The notes: generated by a model from the letters alone, not told the origin. Positions 44,276 to 53,928 are shown, counted from the stretch's first letter. The stretch: DNA of 64,000 nt from CAZPXZ01 sp965221505 (GCA_965221505.1 CBDCSI010000002.1:682001-746000), one strand, 5' to 3'. Made by a program: numbers and translations.

Positions 44276-46537
44276 TCAAGGCCTCAGTTCCGTGCGGTAC
44301 GGAAACGCGTCGCGAACCGCGTCCTGCGAGAGCGGCAATTGCAAGTATCGGCCCTCCTGCCACAGGGGCCACTGGTCCAGCATCGTGGAACTGTTCAGCC
44401 AGCCGTCCTGTCCGCCCAGGAGCACGAAGAAGTTCGCATCCGGATCGCGCATGTCCGAAACATGGCGGGCGTTGGCGCCGTAGCCGACCGAATGCCTCTC
44501 GCCGGTCCGATCGTGCGAGGTCTTCATCAACGTATCGGTGCTGCCGCCGACGCCGTATTCCCCGAAGCGGTACCGACGACCGATCACGGGCGCGTTCGCC
44601 AGCGGATGCGCGAGGCTCAACCGATGCATCGCCCCCCAGTTCTCGAAGCGGTCCAGCCCCGCGACGGCCGCGTCGAGGCCGGCCGCCAGCGAATCCCGGA
44701 GAACGGATTCTTCCGCCCGCTCCATGTCCTCGAGAAGAAACTGCGAGAGTCTGCCGCCGGCGAACCTGGCCCCGTCCTCCTCGCCGTATCGAGCGGCGTA
44801 GAAGGCGCGAACGAAAGCGGTTCGGAACTGCTCGAAGCTCACCGCCTCGACCGACGCCGCCCGATAGTGGCCGTCCCAGTCCCGCAGGCGCTGCAAAACC
44901 CGCTGCCCTTCCGGCGTGTCGGCGCCCACGCCGAAACGGTCCAGGAGCGGGAGAAGCGCGTCGCGCAGTCGCACCGACGAAATCATGAACACGTCGCGCT
45001 GCCAGGCCTTCAGGTCCTCGACCGAAGCCGGCCCGCTCTCGATCAGCTGCGTCATCCGCTCAACCCGGTCGCCGGGCGAAAAGAACCAGCCGACAGTCTG
45101 CCCCGGGCCGGCGGGCCGATCGTTGGCCGAAACCACGAAGCCGCGCTCGGGATTCAGGCTGTGCGGAAGGTCGGAGGCGCCGAGAATCTTCCGCCACGCC
45201 TCGTCGGACGCGGCCGGATCGACCACCAGGTCCGCCGGAGGCGCCTTGCGCTCCGGCACGCGAACCGCCATGACCTTGCCGATATTGCCGTCCCGGTCGG
45301 CATAGAGCATGTTCTGACCCGGCACGGCGAAGTCCCGGAACGCGGCCCGGAACTCGTCGAAGTTTCGGGCGCGGGAGACGGCGAGCATGGCGCCGATCTC
45401 GTCGCTGGACTGGTGTCCGATCCAGCGCAACGCGGCCGGCGGCAGGCCCAGTCCGGCGAGGAACGGCAAGTCGGAGACGACCGGCCCGTAGGGGCTCTCC
45501 CGTACGACCGCTTCGTCGTCGATCCACCAGCGAACGCCGATCCGCTCGCGGCGTTCGGCGAACCGGTCCTCGTCCAGCGAACCGACGTCGACGAGGTCGC
45601 TCATCGCGGCCCGCATGTGGGTTCCGCCCCAGGCGATATGCGGAGTCCGGCCGATCGCGAATGCAGGGACGCCGGGGCCCATCAGCCCCACGACGTGGTA
45701 GGAGGGGGACTTCAGACCGGCAATCAGCCAGAAATTGGGCACGATGATGCCGAGATGGGGGTCGTTCGCGATCAGTGCGCCCCCGGTATCGGTGCGCGAC
45801 GCGGCCAGCGCCATGCTGTTGCTGCCGTATCGAGCGTGGTTGCCCAGGACTCGCTCGACGTCCGCGCTCGGTCCGTCTCCCGCCGTTTCGGGAGTCGGGC
45901 CCGTTCCGTGCGCAACGAGCCGCGACCACAGTTCCGGCCAGTCGGGCCGGTCGCGCAGGGGAAGCAGCCCGGCCCAAACCATCCAGTTCACGTCGGTGCC
46001 CGCCAGACGGCCGATGGCGACGACGTCCTCCGCCCGCCAGGGCTCGCGCCCGAGTCCCGCCACCCGGAACTCGTGCGGAAGCTCCCGCATTCCGTCCTGG
46101 TAGCGGTTCAAGCCGTCGACGAATCTCTGCAGCCAGCGGCGCGCGGTCGGATCCATCCGCTCCACGATCTCTTCCGCGGCGCGATCGAAGGCCAGCGTTC
46201 GGAGGCCGCGGTCCACGTCCGCCGCGATCGGACCGGCGATTTCCGAGAGCCGGCCGCGGGCGATCATCCGCGCCATCGCGATCTGGCCGAGGCGGAGATG
46301 GGCGTGAACCAGGCCGAGCACGAACGCCGCGTCGTCGTCCGTCTCCGCCTCGACGAAGGGAACGTGATGCGCATTCCAGCGGACGACCGCCGGGCGGTCC
46401 AGCGACAGACCGGTCGAGGGAAACTCCGCCAGCCGCGCCTTCAGCGTCGACGGCTTCGGCAGGGGCGTCAGCAACGAGCAGCCGGCCGTCGCCGCGGCCG
46501 CGAACAGGAGACCGATTCGAGACATGAGACGGGCCAT
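44276..46537 (-). CDS. Penicillin acylase family lipoprotein (Ntn hydrolase)
   Basis: The product has 753 residues. A lipobox ends LFAAAATAGC with the lipidated Cys at residue 20, so it is anchored in a membrane. It is an N-terminal-nucleophile amidase precursor: the nucleophile Ser is S239 in YGSNSMALAAS, exposed by autocleavage. The beta-subunit motifs ANDPHLGIIVPNFWL, HIAWGGTHM and VSANDRP follow. The family hydrolyses amide bonds of penicillins, N-acyl-homoserine lactones or other N-acyl compounds. The natural substrate here is unknown. GAGG lies 6 bases before the ATG. Confidence 0.9.
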   Translation of the reverse strand: MARLMSRIGLLFAAAATAGCSLLTPLPKPSTLKARLAEFPSTGLSLDRPAVVRWNAHHVPFVEAETDDDAAFVLGLVHAHLRLGQIAMARMIARGRLSEIAGPIAADVDRGLRTLAFDRAAEEIVERMDPTARRWLQRFVDGLNRYQDGMRELPHEFRVAGLGREPWRAEDVVAIGRLAGTDVNWMVWAGLLPLRDRPDWPELWSRLVAHGTGPTPETAGDGPSADVERVLGNHARYGSNSMALAASRTDTGGALIANDPHLGIIVPNFWLIAGLKSPSYHVVGLMGPGVPAFAIGRTPHIAWGGTHMRAAMSDLVDVGSLDEDRFAERRERIGVRWWIDDEAVVRESPYGPVVSDLPFLAGLGLPPAALRWIGHQSSDEIGAMLAVSRARNFDEFRAAFRDFAVPGQNMLYADRDGNIGKVMAVRVPERKAPPADLVVDPAASDEAWRKILGASDLPHSLNPERGFVVSANDRPAGPGQTVGWFFSPGDRVERMTQLIESGPASVEDLKAWQRDVFMISSVRLRDALLPLLDRFGVGADTPEGQRVLQRLRDWDGHYRAASVEAVSFEQFRTAFVRAFYAARYGEEDGARFAGGRLSQFLLEDMERAEESVLRDSLAAGLDAAVAGLDRFENWGAMHRLSLAHPLANAPVIGRRYRFGEYGVGGSTDTLMKTSHDRTGERHSVGYGANARHVSDMRDPDANFFVLLGGQDGWLNSSTMLDQWPLWQEGRYLQLPLSQDAVRDAFPYRTELRP

Positions 46538-46911
46538 TCTGGACCTCTTCTCCGGGTCGGCCCGGACCGGCGTTCCATCCGCCTCCGCATCCGCTTCGAC
46601 GGCGTCCCGGGTTCTTGGCGCACCGGCTCCGCCGGGGCCGGCAGCACCGGAGACGGGCGCGAGAGGTATACCACGAAACGGCTCAAAGTACCGGCCCCGA
46701 ACCCTGTCGTCGATCGCACGACACCGGCCCTGACGCGCCTTCGCTCCCGTGTCCGTCCCGTCGCGGAGGTCGCGCCCGCCCCCAGTCGGTTCGCGACCGT
46801 TCGGCGGGCGGACTCGGCGGACGCGACCGCCGCGAACGGCAGCGAGGAGAGCGCGCGCCGAGCGTCCTTCCGTCGCTCGATCGAGAACGCCGCAGCGAAT
46901 CGACTTGCCTC

Positions 46912-46955
46912 TTGACCATCCTGATTGAATACTGTATTAGTGCACTATGACAGTA
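46912..46955 (+). promoter_or_regulatory. Promoter with a 26-bp palindromic operator (YtrA-type GntR operon)
   Basis: TTGACC (46912-46917) and TATTAG (46935-46940) are 17 bases apart. Over the -10 and the start point lies a near-perfect palindrome at 46930-46955: TACTGT, two unmatched bases, TAGTGCACTA, two unmatched bases, ACAGTA. A GntR-type regulator of the YtrA group is encoded by the third gene of this operon, so self-repression is the natural reading. The 374 bases upstream (46538-46911) hold no gene. Confidence 0.75.
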
Positions 46956-46982
46956 ATTCCCACGGCAACCCATGAGGCGAAC

Positions 46983-47825
46983 ATGGTTACCCTGACCGGC
47001 TTGAACTTCGGCTACCGCAAGCGCCGCGTCGTCGAGGGACTGAACCTCGACCTCCGGCCCGGAGCCGTCTACGGACTGCTCGGCCTGAACGGCGCCGGCA
47101 AGTCGACGCTCCTGCGGCTACTCGCAGGACTTCTCTTCCCGCGTTCGGGGACAATCCGCGCGTTCGGGCACGACCCCTCGAGGCGGGATCCGGAATTCCT
47201 CGCAGACGTCTTCATGCTGTCCGAGAACGCGCACTTGCCCGACATGGCCGACCGCGAATACGTGCTCCAGCGGGCCCCGTTCTACCCCGCCTTCGACGCC
47301 GGCCTGCTCGAGCGCCTGCTCGGCGAGCTGGACGTCCCGCGCGACGAGAGTCTGGCGAAGCTGTCCCTCGGCGAGCGAAAGAAGTTCCAGGTCGCCTTCG
47401 GTCTCGCATGCGGAACGTCCCTGCTCCTCCTGGACGAACCGACCAACGGGATGGACATTCCGTCCAGGGGACTGTTCCGACGGCTGCTCGCGGAGACTCT
47501 TCGCGAGGATCGGATCGTGGTGGTCTCCACCCACCAGGCCAGGGACCTCGAGGCGATCGTCGACCGGATTCTCGTCCTGCATGACGGCGGGATCCTCTAC
47601 GACCAGGGAGTGGCGGAAGCGTCCGCCTGTCTCCGCTTCGCCCGCCAGGCGACGCCGCCGGACCCCGAATCCGGGAGCTTGTTGTATTCGGAACCCGCGA
47701 TCGGCGGATACGCCTGCGTCTGGGCCGACCCGAACGCCGGCGACGGCCCGATGGACCTGGAGCTCCTCTTCAAGGCGGCGATCGCCGAACCGGACGCGTT
47801 CGCCCGACTCTCCCGAAAGGAATAG
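46983..47825 (+). CDS. ABC transporter ATP-binding protein (YtrB-like)
   Basis: The product has 280 residues from the ATG preceded by GAGG at 5 bases (start MVTLTGLNFGYRK). The frame is open from ATG 46947, but that codon lies inside the operator and has no ribosome site. Walker A is GLNGAGKST, the signature is the degenerate LSLGERKK, Walker B is LLLLDEPTNGMD and the switch is VSTHQARDLE. It is the ATPase of a small exporter-type ABC system typically controlled by YtrA-family GntR regulators. Confidence 0.9.
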   Translation: MVTLTGLNFGYRKRRVVEGLNLDLRPGAVYGLLGLNGAGKSTLLRLLAGLLFPRSGTIRAFGHDPSRRDPEFLADVFMLSENAHLPDMADREYVLQRAPFYPAFDAGLLERLLGELDVPRDESLAKLSLGERKKFQVAFGLACGTSLLLLDEPTNGMDIPSRGLFRRLLAETLREDRIVVVSTHQARDLEAIVDRILVLHDGGILYDQGVAEASACLRFARQATPPDPESGSLLYSEPAIGGYACVWADPNAGDGPMDLELLFKAAIAEPDAFARLSRKE

Positions 47826-47830
47826 CGCCC

Positions 47831-48595
47831 ATGCAAACCGCACTCTCGAGCCGCAGGTTGTACCTCCTCCTCCGGATGGACCTGCGGAACAACCGCCGTA
47901 CCCTCGCCCTGTTTTCCGCCACCCTGGCCGGCATCCTTCTGCTGCTATCGCTGGCGAATCGCGGCCCGTTTGCGGAATCGGACGTCTACCGGGACGCGTT
48001 CGGCGTCACGCTGTTCGTCTGGGGCATCGGATACGCGACCGGTCGGGCCTTCCGGAACCTCCACGACCCGAACCGGAAAGAGGCGTATCTGCTCCTGCCC
48101 GCTTCGGCCCTGGAGAAAGCGCTGGCCGGTCTGCTTTGGGTCGCCGCCGGCCAGGTTCTCCATTTGCTGGCGCTCTTTACCGTTCTCTCCCTGGCGATCG
48201 AGCTGTCGGTCCTGGCCTGGACCGGGTACAGGCATCCGTTCTTCGATCCGACGGAGGCGGACGTGTGGCGAACCGTCGTCGCATTCGTCGTCGTGCAGTC
48301 GCCGTACGTTCTCGGCGCCGTCTGGTTTCGGCGCCTTCCCTTCCTGAAGACGACGCTGATCCTGGTCGTCGCGCTCCTTGCGCTGGTCCTGGCGCCGGTC
48401 GCCCTTCTTCACGTCTCCTTCGACGGGTTCGGATGGCATCACTGGGAGCTCGTCGACGCGGTCGAAATGCTGATCCTGGATCACGGAACGGCGCTGCAGG
48501 TACTTCTGTTCGCCGCGCTGGCGCTCGTTCCGCCCGCGCTCTGGACGATCGCCTGGATGCGGCTGCAGGAGGCACAGGCAGACGATGGAGTTTGA
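47831..48595 (+). CDS. ABC-type membrane subunit, six predicted helices
   Basis: The product has 254 residues starting 5 bases after the ATPase stop. A basic N-terminus (RMDLRNNRR) is followed by hydrophobic segments at about 27-44, 60-75, 100-130, 150-165, 175-200 and 225-243. The segment NPNRKEAYLLLPAS-like (DPNRKEAYLLLPASALEKAL) matches ABC-2 type membrane proteins of YtrA-controlled operons. The substrate is unknown; cell-envelope stress factors are common for this group. Confidence 0.8.
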   Translation: MQTALSSRRLYLLLRMDLRNNRRTLALFSATLAGILLLLSLANRGPFAESDVYRDAFGVTLFVWGIGYATGRAFRNLHDPNRKEAYLLLPASALEKALAGLLWVAAGQVLHLLALFTVLSLAIELSVLAWTGYRHPFFDPTEADVWRTVVAFVVVQSPYVLGAVWFRRLPFLKTTLILVVALLALVLAPVALLHVSFDGFGWHHWELVDAVEMLILDHGTALQVLLFAALALVPPALWTIAWMRLQEAQADDGV

Positions 48596-48971
48596 CAACC
48601 CGAAAGGGATCTACCTGCAAATCGCGGAGCAGGTCCGCGAGCGGATTCTGCTCGGCGAATGGACGACGGGCGAGCGAATTCCGTCCGTTCGGGAAATGGC
48701 GGTGGAGATGGGCGTCAATCCGAACACCGTCGCCCGGAGCTATCAGTCGCTGGTGGACCGGGGGCTGATCGCGAGCCGGCGGGGCCAGGGTTTCCATGTG
48801 ACCGAAAACGCGAGCGCGCTCGCGTTGGCGGAGATGCGGCGGGAGTTTCTCGAGGTCGAACTTCCGCAGATCGCGCAACGGATGCGGATTCTCGGGATCG
48901 GCGCCGACGAGATTGCGGCGCGTCTCGCCGAAGGCGGCGAGCCGGAAGGCGACGCGAGCGAAGCGTCCTGA
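48585..48971 (+). CDS. GntR-family transcriptional regulator, YtrA type
   Basis: The product has 128 residues, the short form of GntR regulators that lacks a full effector domain. The winged helix is IYLQIAEQVRERILLGEW to GERIPSVREMAVEMGVNPNT and SLVDRGLIASRRGQGFHV. A C-terminal helical tail replaces the ligand domain. The ATG overlaps the end of the membrane-subunit gene. It probably binds the palindrome at 46930-46955. Confidence 0.92.
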   Translation: MEFDNPKGIYLQIAEQVRERILLGEWTTGERIPSVREMAVEMGVNPNTVARSYQSLVDRGLIASRRGQGFHVTENASALALAEMRREFLEVELPQIAQRMRILGIGADEIAARLAEGGEPEGDASEAS

Positions 48972-49021
48972 CCGTCCGTCGGCGGCGGGACGCCGCGACA
49001 GCCCCGCACGCCATGACCGAG

Positions 49022-49050
49022 GGTAGGCCGCAGCCCGGACGCGGCCTACC
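49022..49050. terminator. Bidirectional hairpin between convergent operons
   Basis: GGTAGGCCGC (49022-49031) pairs perfectly with GCGGCCTACC (49041-49050) around a 9-base loop. It lies between the GntR gene (ends 48971) and cbtA (ends 49074 on the other strand). No U tract follows on either strand. Confidence 0.5.
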
Positions 49051-49073
49051 GTGTCCTGCGACGCTTCGCTACT

Positions 49074-49838
49074 TCACGACGGGTCGCGCGGGAGCAGGAC
49101 GAAGCGTTCGTAGAAACGCCCGGCGAACCAGCCGAGCATGGCCCAGAACACCAGGCTCGTCGCCAGCGACGCGGCGACGAACCGGGCCGCGAGTTCCGGG
49201 GGCACCGTTCCGCCGACGAACTCCGGCTGGGGAGCGCCCGCGACATGCGGAAGCGCCAGCAGCGCGACCCCGGCGGCATGAAACGCCAGGCGGCGACGGA
49301 AAACCAGAAGCCAAAGTCCGGCCGCCGTCGACGCGGCCGCGAACGCCCACCAGGCCTGCCGGGCGCCGATCTCCGCGGTCACGGAACCCGGCGCCTCCGG
49401 CGGCAGTCCCAGGGCCGGCGCGACGGCGAACACGGCAAATCCCGCGAGGCCCCAGACGACGCCGCTTCGGGCGTCGACCCTGCTCCGGCTCAACCCGAAC
49501 GCCGCCACCAGCAGCGCCGCGAACGCGACCCCGCCGACGAGGTTCGAGAGCAGGGTGTAGAAGCTGCGCTCGATGCCGTCCTCGGGCGCCCATGCGCCTC
49601 CGCCGTCGGATCCGCCGCCCGCTCCCGACCCGTCGTCATGCACGAGCCGGAGCGCGACGCCGGCGCTCCCGTCGGCCCGGAACGAGGCCTTCGACGGCGC
49701 GACAGCGGCATGGGAAGACGACTCGTGCGCCTCCGCCAGCAGAATCAGCGGCGCAGTCGTAAACGCCTGCACGACGGTGATCAAGCCGCCGGCCAGGATC
49801 CCCGAGGCCAGCGCTGCGGCCAGCAAACGCGCGAACAT
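49074..49838 (-). CDS. cbtA: Cobalt transporter subunit CbtA
   Basis: The product has 254 residues with about five hydrophobic segments: ALASGILAGGLITVVQAF at the N-terminus, SNLVGGVAFAALLVAAFGL, WGLAGFAVFAVAPALGLP, QAWWAFAAASTAAGLWLLVF and SLVFWAMLGWFAGRFYERF at the end. A Gly/Asp/His-containing loop separates the first two. CbtA with CbtB is a predicted B12-regulated cobalt uptake system. It lies 12 bases after cbtB. Confidence 0.88.
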   Translation of the reverse strand: MFARLLAAALASGILAGGLITVVQAFTTAPLILLAEAHESSSHAAVAPSKASFRADGSAGVALRLVHDDGSGAGGGSDGGGAWAPEDGIERSFYTLLSNLVGGVAFAALLVAAFGLSRSRVDARSGVVWGLAGFAVFAVAPALGLPPEAPGSVTAEIGARQAWWAFAAASTAAGLWLLVFRRRLAFHAAGVALLALPHVAGAPQPEFVGGTVPPELAARFVAASLATSLVFWAMLGWFAGRFYERFVLLPRDPS

Positions 49839-49850
49839 GGCGGCTTCCCG

Positions 49851-50030
49851 TCAGTGACAGGGAAAGCCGAATGCGTGGCGTCCGTCGTGCGCGGCGTTGT
49901 GGAGCAAGTCCGGCTGTGCGAACCCGACACCGTATAGAAGCAGAACGCCCAGCACGGCCAGCGCCGCCAGCGGCAGAAGCTGCGCGGCCGTCTGTGCCGG
50001 GGCGAGTGCGGCGAGAACCCGGTCGGACAT
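49851..50030 (-). CDS. cbtB: Cobalt transporter small subunit CbtB
   Basis: The product has 59 residues: one membrane helix (LLPLAALAVLGVLLLYGVGF) and the family His-rich end HNAAHDGRHAFGFPCH, a likely metal-binding tail. The start MSDRVLAAL is chosen because GGAGG lies 6 bases upstream. It is first in cbtBA, directly under a cobalamin riboswitch. Confidence 0.9.
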   Translation of the reverse strand: MSDRVLAALAPAQTAAQLLPLAALAVLGVLLLYGVGFAQPDLLHNAAHDGRHAFGFPCH

Positions 50031-50089
50031 TTCACCCTCCGTGAGTACCGATCCTTCAATGGCGGATGCGCGATCGATTCGCACCCTCG

Positions 50090-50290
50090 AAAGTGGCTGG
50101 TCTCCTGGCTTGCGGGTCGTCGTCGGGCATCCGGCCTTCCCGGACGGACCAGTGGCACTCGAGAGAGCCCGACTCGCCGCTCACAGTTGCGGGGGCAGCC
50201 AGGGATCCGGGCCCCCGGAATGGGTCGGCCCTCCCCTGTTCCCATTTCGTCCCCGGTCCGGTGCCGGACCGTTCGGGGAACCACCGGCGC
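50090..50290 (-). ncRNA. Cobalamin (B12) riboswitch controlling cbtBA
   Basis: On the minus strand the core elements occur in order. First comes a 5' region with GGGAACAGGGGAGGGCC, then CCCCGCAACTGTGAGCGG, then GCCACTGG near 50150-50156. Last is a perfect B12 box, AGCCAGGAGACCAGCC, at 50095-50110. These are the diagnostic segments of the AdoCbl/cobalamin riboswitch. The aptamer ends about 60 bases before the cbtB start, so it likely shuts off translation or transcription of cobalt uptake when B12 is plentiful. Confidence 0.93.
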
Positions 50291-50463
50291 GACTATGTGG
50301 TATGCGCACGGGCGTGTCAATCGGCTCCCGGCGATTCGGCCCCGCTTCGGCGACGCGACGGAACGGCCGGAACTGCCGATCGCGTGCGGTGCCGAATCCA
50401 TCCACGGTATACTGCGCACATACGGCCGACCCTGGGCGCAGCGGGCCGGGATTCCCGTACGGC

Positions 50464-53400
50464 ATGGAGGCGATCGTGGCTCAATTCTCGAAGGTTCTGG
50501 TCGCCAATCGCGGCGAGATCGCGATTCGGGTGCTCCGTGCCGCCAACGAGATGGGCAAGTCCACCGTCGCGGTGTTCGCCGAGGAAGACAAGCTCTCGCT
50601 GCACCGGTTCAAGGCCGACGAGTCGTATCGCATCGGCGAAGGGCGGGGACCGGTCACGGCCTATCTCGACATCGACGCCATTCTGAGGGTCGCCACGGAT
50701 ACCGGCGCGGACGCGATCCATCCGGGATACGGATTCCTCTCCGAATCGCCCGAGTTTGCGGCGGCGTGCGAGGGTAACGGAATCGCCTTCGTCGGCCCTG
50801 CGGCCAAGACGCTCCGGCTGCTCGGCGACAAGGTCTCCGCCCGGAACGTCGCGGAACGCGCCGGCGTGCCCACGGTGCCGGCCACCGGGCCCCTTCCGGC
50901 CGACGTCGAGAAGGCCCTGTCGCTCGCCCGGAGCGTGGGCTTCCCCGCCATGCTCAAGGCAAGCTGGGGCGGAGGCGGCCGCGGCATGCGCGTGGTGGAG
51001 AATCCGGTCGAGTTCCCGGACCTTCTGCGCGCCGCCCGCCGGGAGGCGCTCGCGGCCTTCGGCAAGGACGACGTCTTCCTGGAGCGGCTGATTCGACGCG
51101 CACGCCATGTCGAGGTCCAGATCCTGGCCGATTCCGACGGCCGGGTCGTCCATCTGTTCGAGCGGGATTGTTCCGTGCAACGGCGCAACCAGAAGCTGGT
51201 TGAGTGCGCGCCGGCGCCCTATCTCGACTCGGCGGCGCGCGACAAGCTGTGCGGATACGCCACCGCGCTGGCGCGCGAAGCCGGCTACCGCAACGCCGGC
51301 ACGGTCGAGTTCCTGTACGAACCGGACACGGGCCGTTTCCACTTCATCGAGGTCAACCCCCGGATCCAGGTCGAGCACACGGTGACCGAGATGATCACCG
51401 GCGTCGACCTGGTTCGCGCCCAGATCGCGATCGCCGAGGGCGGCTCCATCGGGAACGAGGCCGAGGACGCCTGCCCGACCCAGGACCGACTCGCGATCCG
51501 GGGCCACGCCATCCAGTGCCGGATCACCACGGAGGATCCGCACGATCATTTCATCCCCGACTACGGACGCATGACCGCGTATCGGGGCGCGACCGGCTTC
51601 GGGATTCGCCTCGACGGAGGAACCGCCTATTCGGGAGCGGTCATCACCCGCCATTACGACTCGCTCCTCGAGAAGGTGACGGCCTGGGCGCCGAACCGGG
51701 ATTCGGCGATCTCGCGCCTGGTTCGGGCGCTGCGCGAATTCCGCATCCGGGGCGTCGCCACCAACCTCGCCTTCCTCCAGCGCGTGGTCGGCCACGAGGC
51801 GTTCCGCTCCGGCGAGATCACGACCCGGTTCATCGACGAGCATCCGGAACTGCTCGACTTTCCTCGGCCGCGGGACCGCGCGACGCGCCTCCTGCGGCAC
51901 ATCGCCCAGGTGACCGTCAACGGACATCCCGGAGTACGCGGACGACCCAAGCCGCGCGCCGCCGGCCGCCCGCCGCAACCGCCCGCATTCCGGCCGGGAC
52001 GGCCGCCGAGCGAGGTCAGGTTGCTCCTGGACGAAAAGGGACCGGAGGCCGTCGCCGAGTGGATGCGAAACCAGCAGAAACTCCTGATTACCGACACCAC
52101 CATGCGGGACGGCCCGCAGTCCCTTCTCGCTACCCGCATCCGCAGCCACGACCTCCTGCGGGTCGCGGACGCCTACGACAACCTGTTGCCGGACCTGTTC
52201 TCGGTGGAGTGCTGGGGCGGCGCGACCTTCGACGTGGCGATGCGGTTCCTCGACGAGTGCCCCTGGGAGCGGCTCGAAGACCTTCGCAGCCGAATGCCGA
52301 ACCACCTGTTGCAGATGCTGCTTCGCGCCTCGAACGCCGTGGGCTACACCAACTACCCGGACAACGTCATCGTCGAATTCGTCAAGCGGTCGGCCCTGTC
52401 CGGCATCGACCTGTTCCGCGTCTTCGATCCACTCAACTGGGTCGAGAACATGAGGGTCGCGATCGCCGCCGTACGGCAGACCGGGAAAATCTGCGAGGGC
52501 GCCATCTGCTATACCGGCGACCTTTATGACGAGGCTCGGAGCAAGTACAACCTGCCGTATTACCTCGACATCGCGAAGAGCCTGACCGAGGCCGGGGTGC
52601 ATATTCTCTGCATCAAGGACATGGCCGGCCTTCTCCGCCCGGCCGCCGCGCAAGAGCTGGTCCGCGCGCTCCGGGAAGAGACCGGGCTGCCGGTTCACCT
52701 GCATACCCACGACACGAGCGGAATCTCGGCTGCGACCGTCCTCGCGGCGTCGGAGGCGGGCGTCGACGCCGTCGATCTCGCGATGGACTCCTTTTCCGGC
52801 CTTACCTCGCAGCCGCCGCTCGGTTCCGTCGTCGAGGCGCTGCGCGGCCGCGATCGGGACACGGAACTCGATCCGGCCCTGCTGCGCTCGTTCTCCGACT
52901 ACTGGGAAAGCGTGCGGAACCAGTACGCCGCCTTCGAGGCGGATCTCCGCGCTCCCGCCTCCGAAGTCTACCTGCACGAGATGCCCGGCGGACAGTTCAC
53001 CAATCTCCGCGCCCAGGCGGACGCTCTCGGGCTCCTGGAGAGATGGCACGAAGTCTCGGCCGCCTATGCGGAGGTCAACCGGATGTTCGGCGACATCGTC
53101 AAGGTCACGCCCACGTCCAAGGTGGTCGGGGACCTCGCTCTGATGATGGTGGCGAGCGGCCTGTCGCGCGCCGACGTCGAGGATCCGGACGTCGAGGTCG
53201 CCTTTCCGGAATCGGTCATCGGGTTGTTCCGGGGCGAGCTGGGCCAGCCGCCGGGCGGATTTCCGGAAGCGCTGTCCCGGAAGATCCTCCGCGGGCGCGA
53301 GCCGATCGTCGGCCGACCGGGGGCGGCCATGGCGCCGGCGGATTTCGGGGCGGTGCGCAAGGAGGCCGAGAACGCGGTCGAGCGCCGGGTTTCCGAGAAG

Positions 53401-53928
53401 GAACTCCTCTCCTACGTCCTGTATCCGAAAGTCTTCACGGAGTATGCCGAGCGCCGGAGCCGGTTCGGTCCGGTAGCGGTGCTTCCGACGCCGACGTATT
53501 TCTACGGTCTGGAGCCGGGAGCGGAGATTTCCGTGGAGCTGGAGCGGGGCATGACCCTGGTCATTCGTTGTCTCGCCGTCGGCGAGACCGACGAGGACGG
53601 GTCGGTGCGCGTCTTCTACGAACTGAACGGCCAGCCCCGCAGCGTCCGCGTCAAGAACGAAGCCGTGGCCGAAACGGTTCCGAAGCGCCGGCGCGCCGAT
53701 CCTTCCGATCCCCTGCATCTTTCGGCGCCGATGCCGGGCGTGATCGCATCCGTCGCGGTGTCCCCCGGCCAGCGCGTCGTCGCCGGCGATCTGCTCCTGA
53801 CCGTCGAGGCCATGAAAATGGAGGCCGCGCTCAACGCGGAGCGCGACGGGGTCGTCGCGGCGCTTCACGTGTCCGCCGGCCAGCAGGTCGACGCGAAGGA
53901 TCTGCTGCTGGAATACGCCGGAGACTGA
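50464..53928 (+). CDS. pyc: Pyruvate carboxylase
   Basis: The product has 1154 residues and is the single-chain form. The biotin carboxylase domain (about 1-460) includes VLVANRGEIAIRVLRA, GFLSESPEFA, ASWGGGGRGMR and EVNPRIQVEHTVTE. The carboxyltransferase domain (about 540-830) includes DTTMRDGPQSLLATR, FSVECWGGATFDVAMRFL and HLHTHDTSG. The biotinyl domain at the C-terminus has EAMKMEA. It makes oxaloacetate from pyruvate for anaplerosis. A possible -10, TATACT, lies at 50408-50413 without a clear -35. Confidence 0.97.
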   Translation: MEAIVAQFSKVLVANRGEIAIRVLRAANEMGKSTVAVFAEEDKLSLHRFKADESYRIGEGRGPVTAYLDIDAILRVATDTGADAIHPGYGFLSESPEFAAACEGNGIAFVGPAAKTLRLLGDKVSARNVAERAGVPTVPATGPLPADVEKALSLARSVGFPAMLKASWGGGGRGMRVVENPVEFPDLLRAARREALAAFGKDDVFLERLIRRARHVEVQILADSDGRVVHLFERDCSVQRRNQKLVECAPAPYLDSAARDKLCGYATALAREAGYRNAGTVEFLYEPDTGRFHFIEVNPRIQVEHTVTEMITGVDLVRAQIAIAEGGSIGNEAEDACPTQDRLAIRGHAIQCRITTEDPHDHFIPDYGRMTAYRGATGFGIRLDGGTAYSGAVITRHYDSLLEKVTAWAPNRDSAISRLVRALREFRIRGVATNLAFLQRVVGHEAFRSGEITTRFIDEHPELLDFPRPRDRATRLLRHIAQVTVNGHPGVRGRPKPRAAGRPPQPPAFRPGRPPSEVRLLLDEKGPEAVAEWMRNQQKLLITDTTMRDGPQSLLATRIRSHDLLRVADAYDNLLPDLFSVECWGGATFDVAMRFLDECPWERLEDLRSRMPNHLLQMLLRASNAVGYTNYPDNVIVEFVKRSALSGIDLFRVFDPLNWVENMRVAIAAVRQTGKICEGAICYTGDLYDEARSKYNLPYYLDIAKSLTEAGVHILCIKDMAGLLRPAAAQELVRALREETGLPVHLHTHDTSGISAATVLAASEAGVDAVDLAMDSFSGLTSQPPLGSVVEALRGRDRDTELDPALLRSFSDYWESVRNQYAAFEADLRAPASEVYLHEMPGGQFTNLRAQADALGLLERWHEVSAAYAEVNRMFGDIVKVTPTSKVVGDLALMMVASGLSRADVEDPDVEVAFPESVIGLFRGELGQPPGGFPEALSRKILRGREPIVGRPGAAMAPADFGAVRKEAENAVERRVSEKELLSYVLYPKVFTEYAERRSRFGPVAVLPTPTYFYGLEPGAEISVELERGMTLVIRCLAVGETDEDGSVRVFYELNGQPRSVRVKNEAVAETVPKRRRADPSDPLHLSAPMPGVIASVAVSPGQRVVAGDLLLTVEAMKMEAALNAERDGVVAALHVSAGQQVDAKDLLLEYAGD

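Noticed and set aside
44276..46537. Beta-lactam resistance or penicillin production role for the acylase
   Set aside because: The family is broad, no beta-lactam genes are nearby, and the substrate cannot be read from the sequence.
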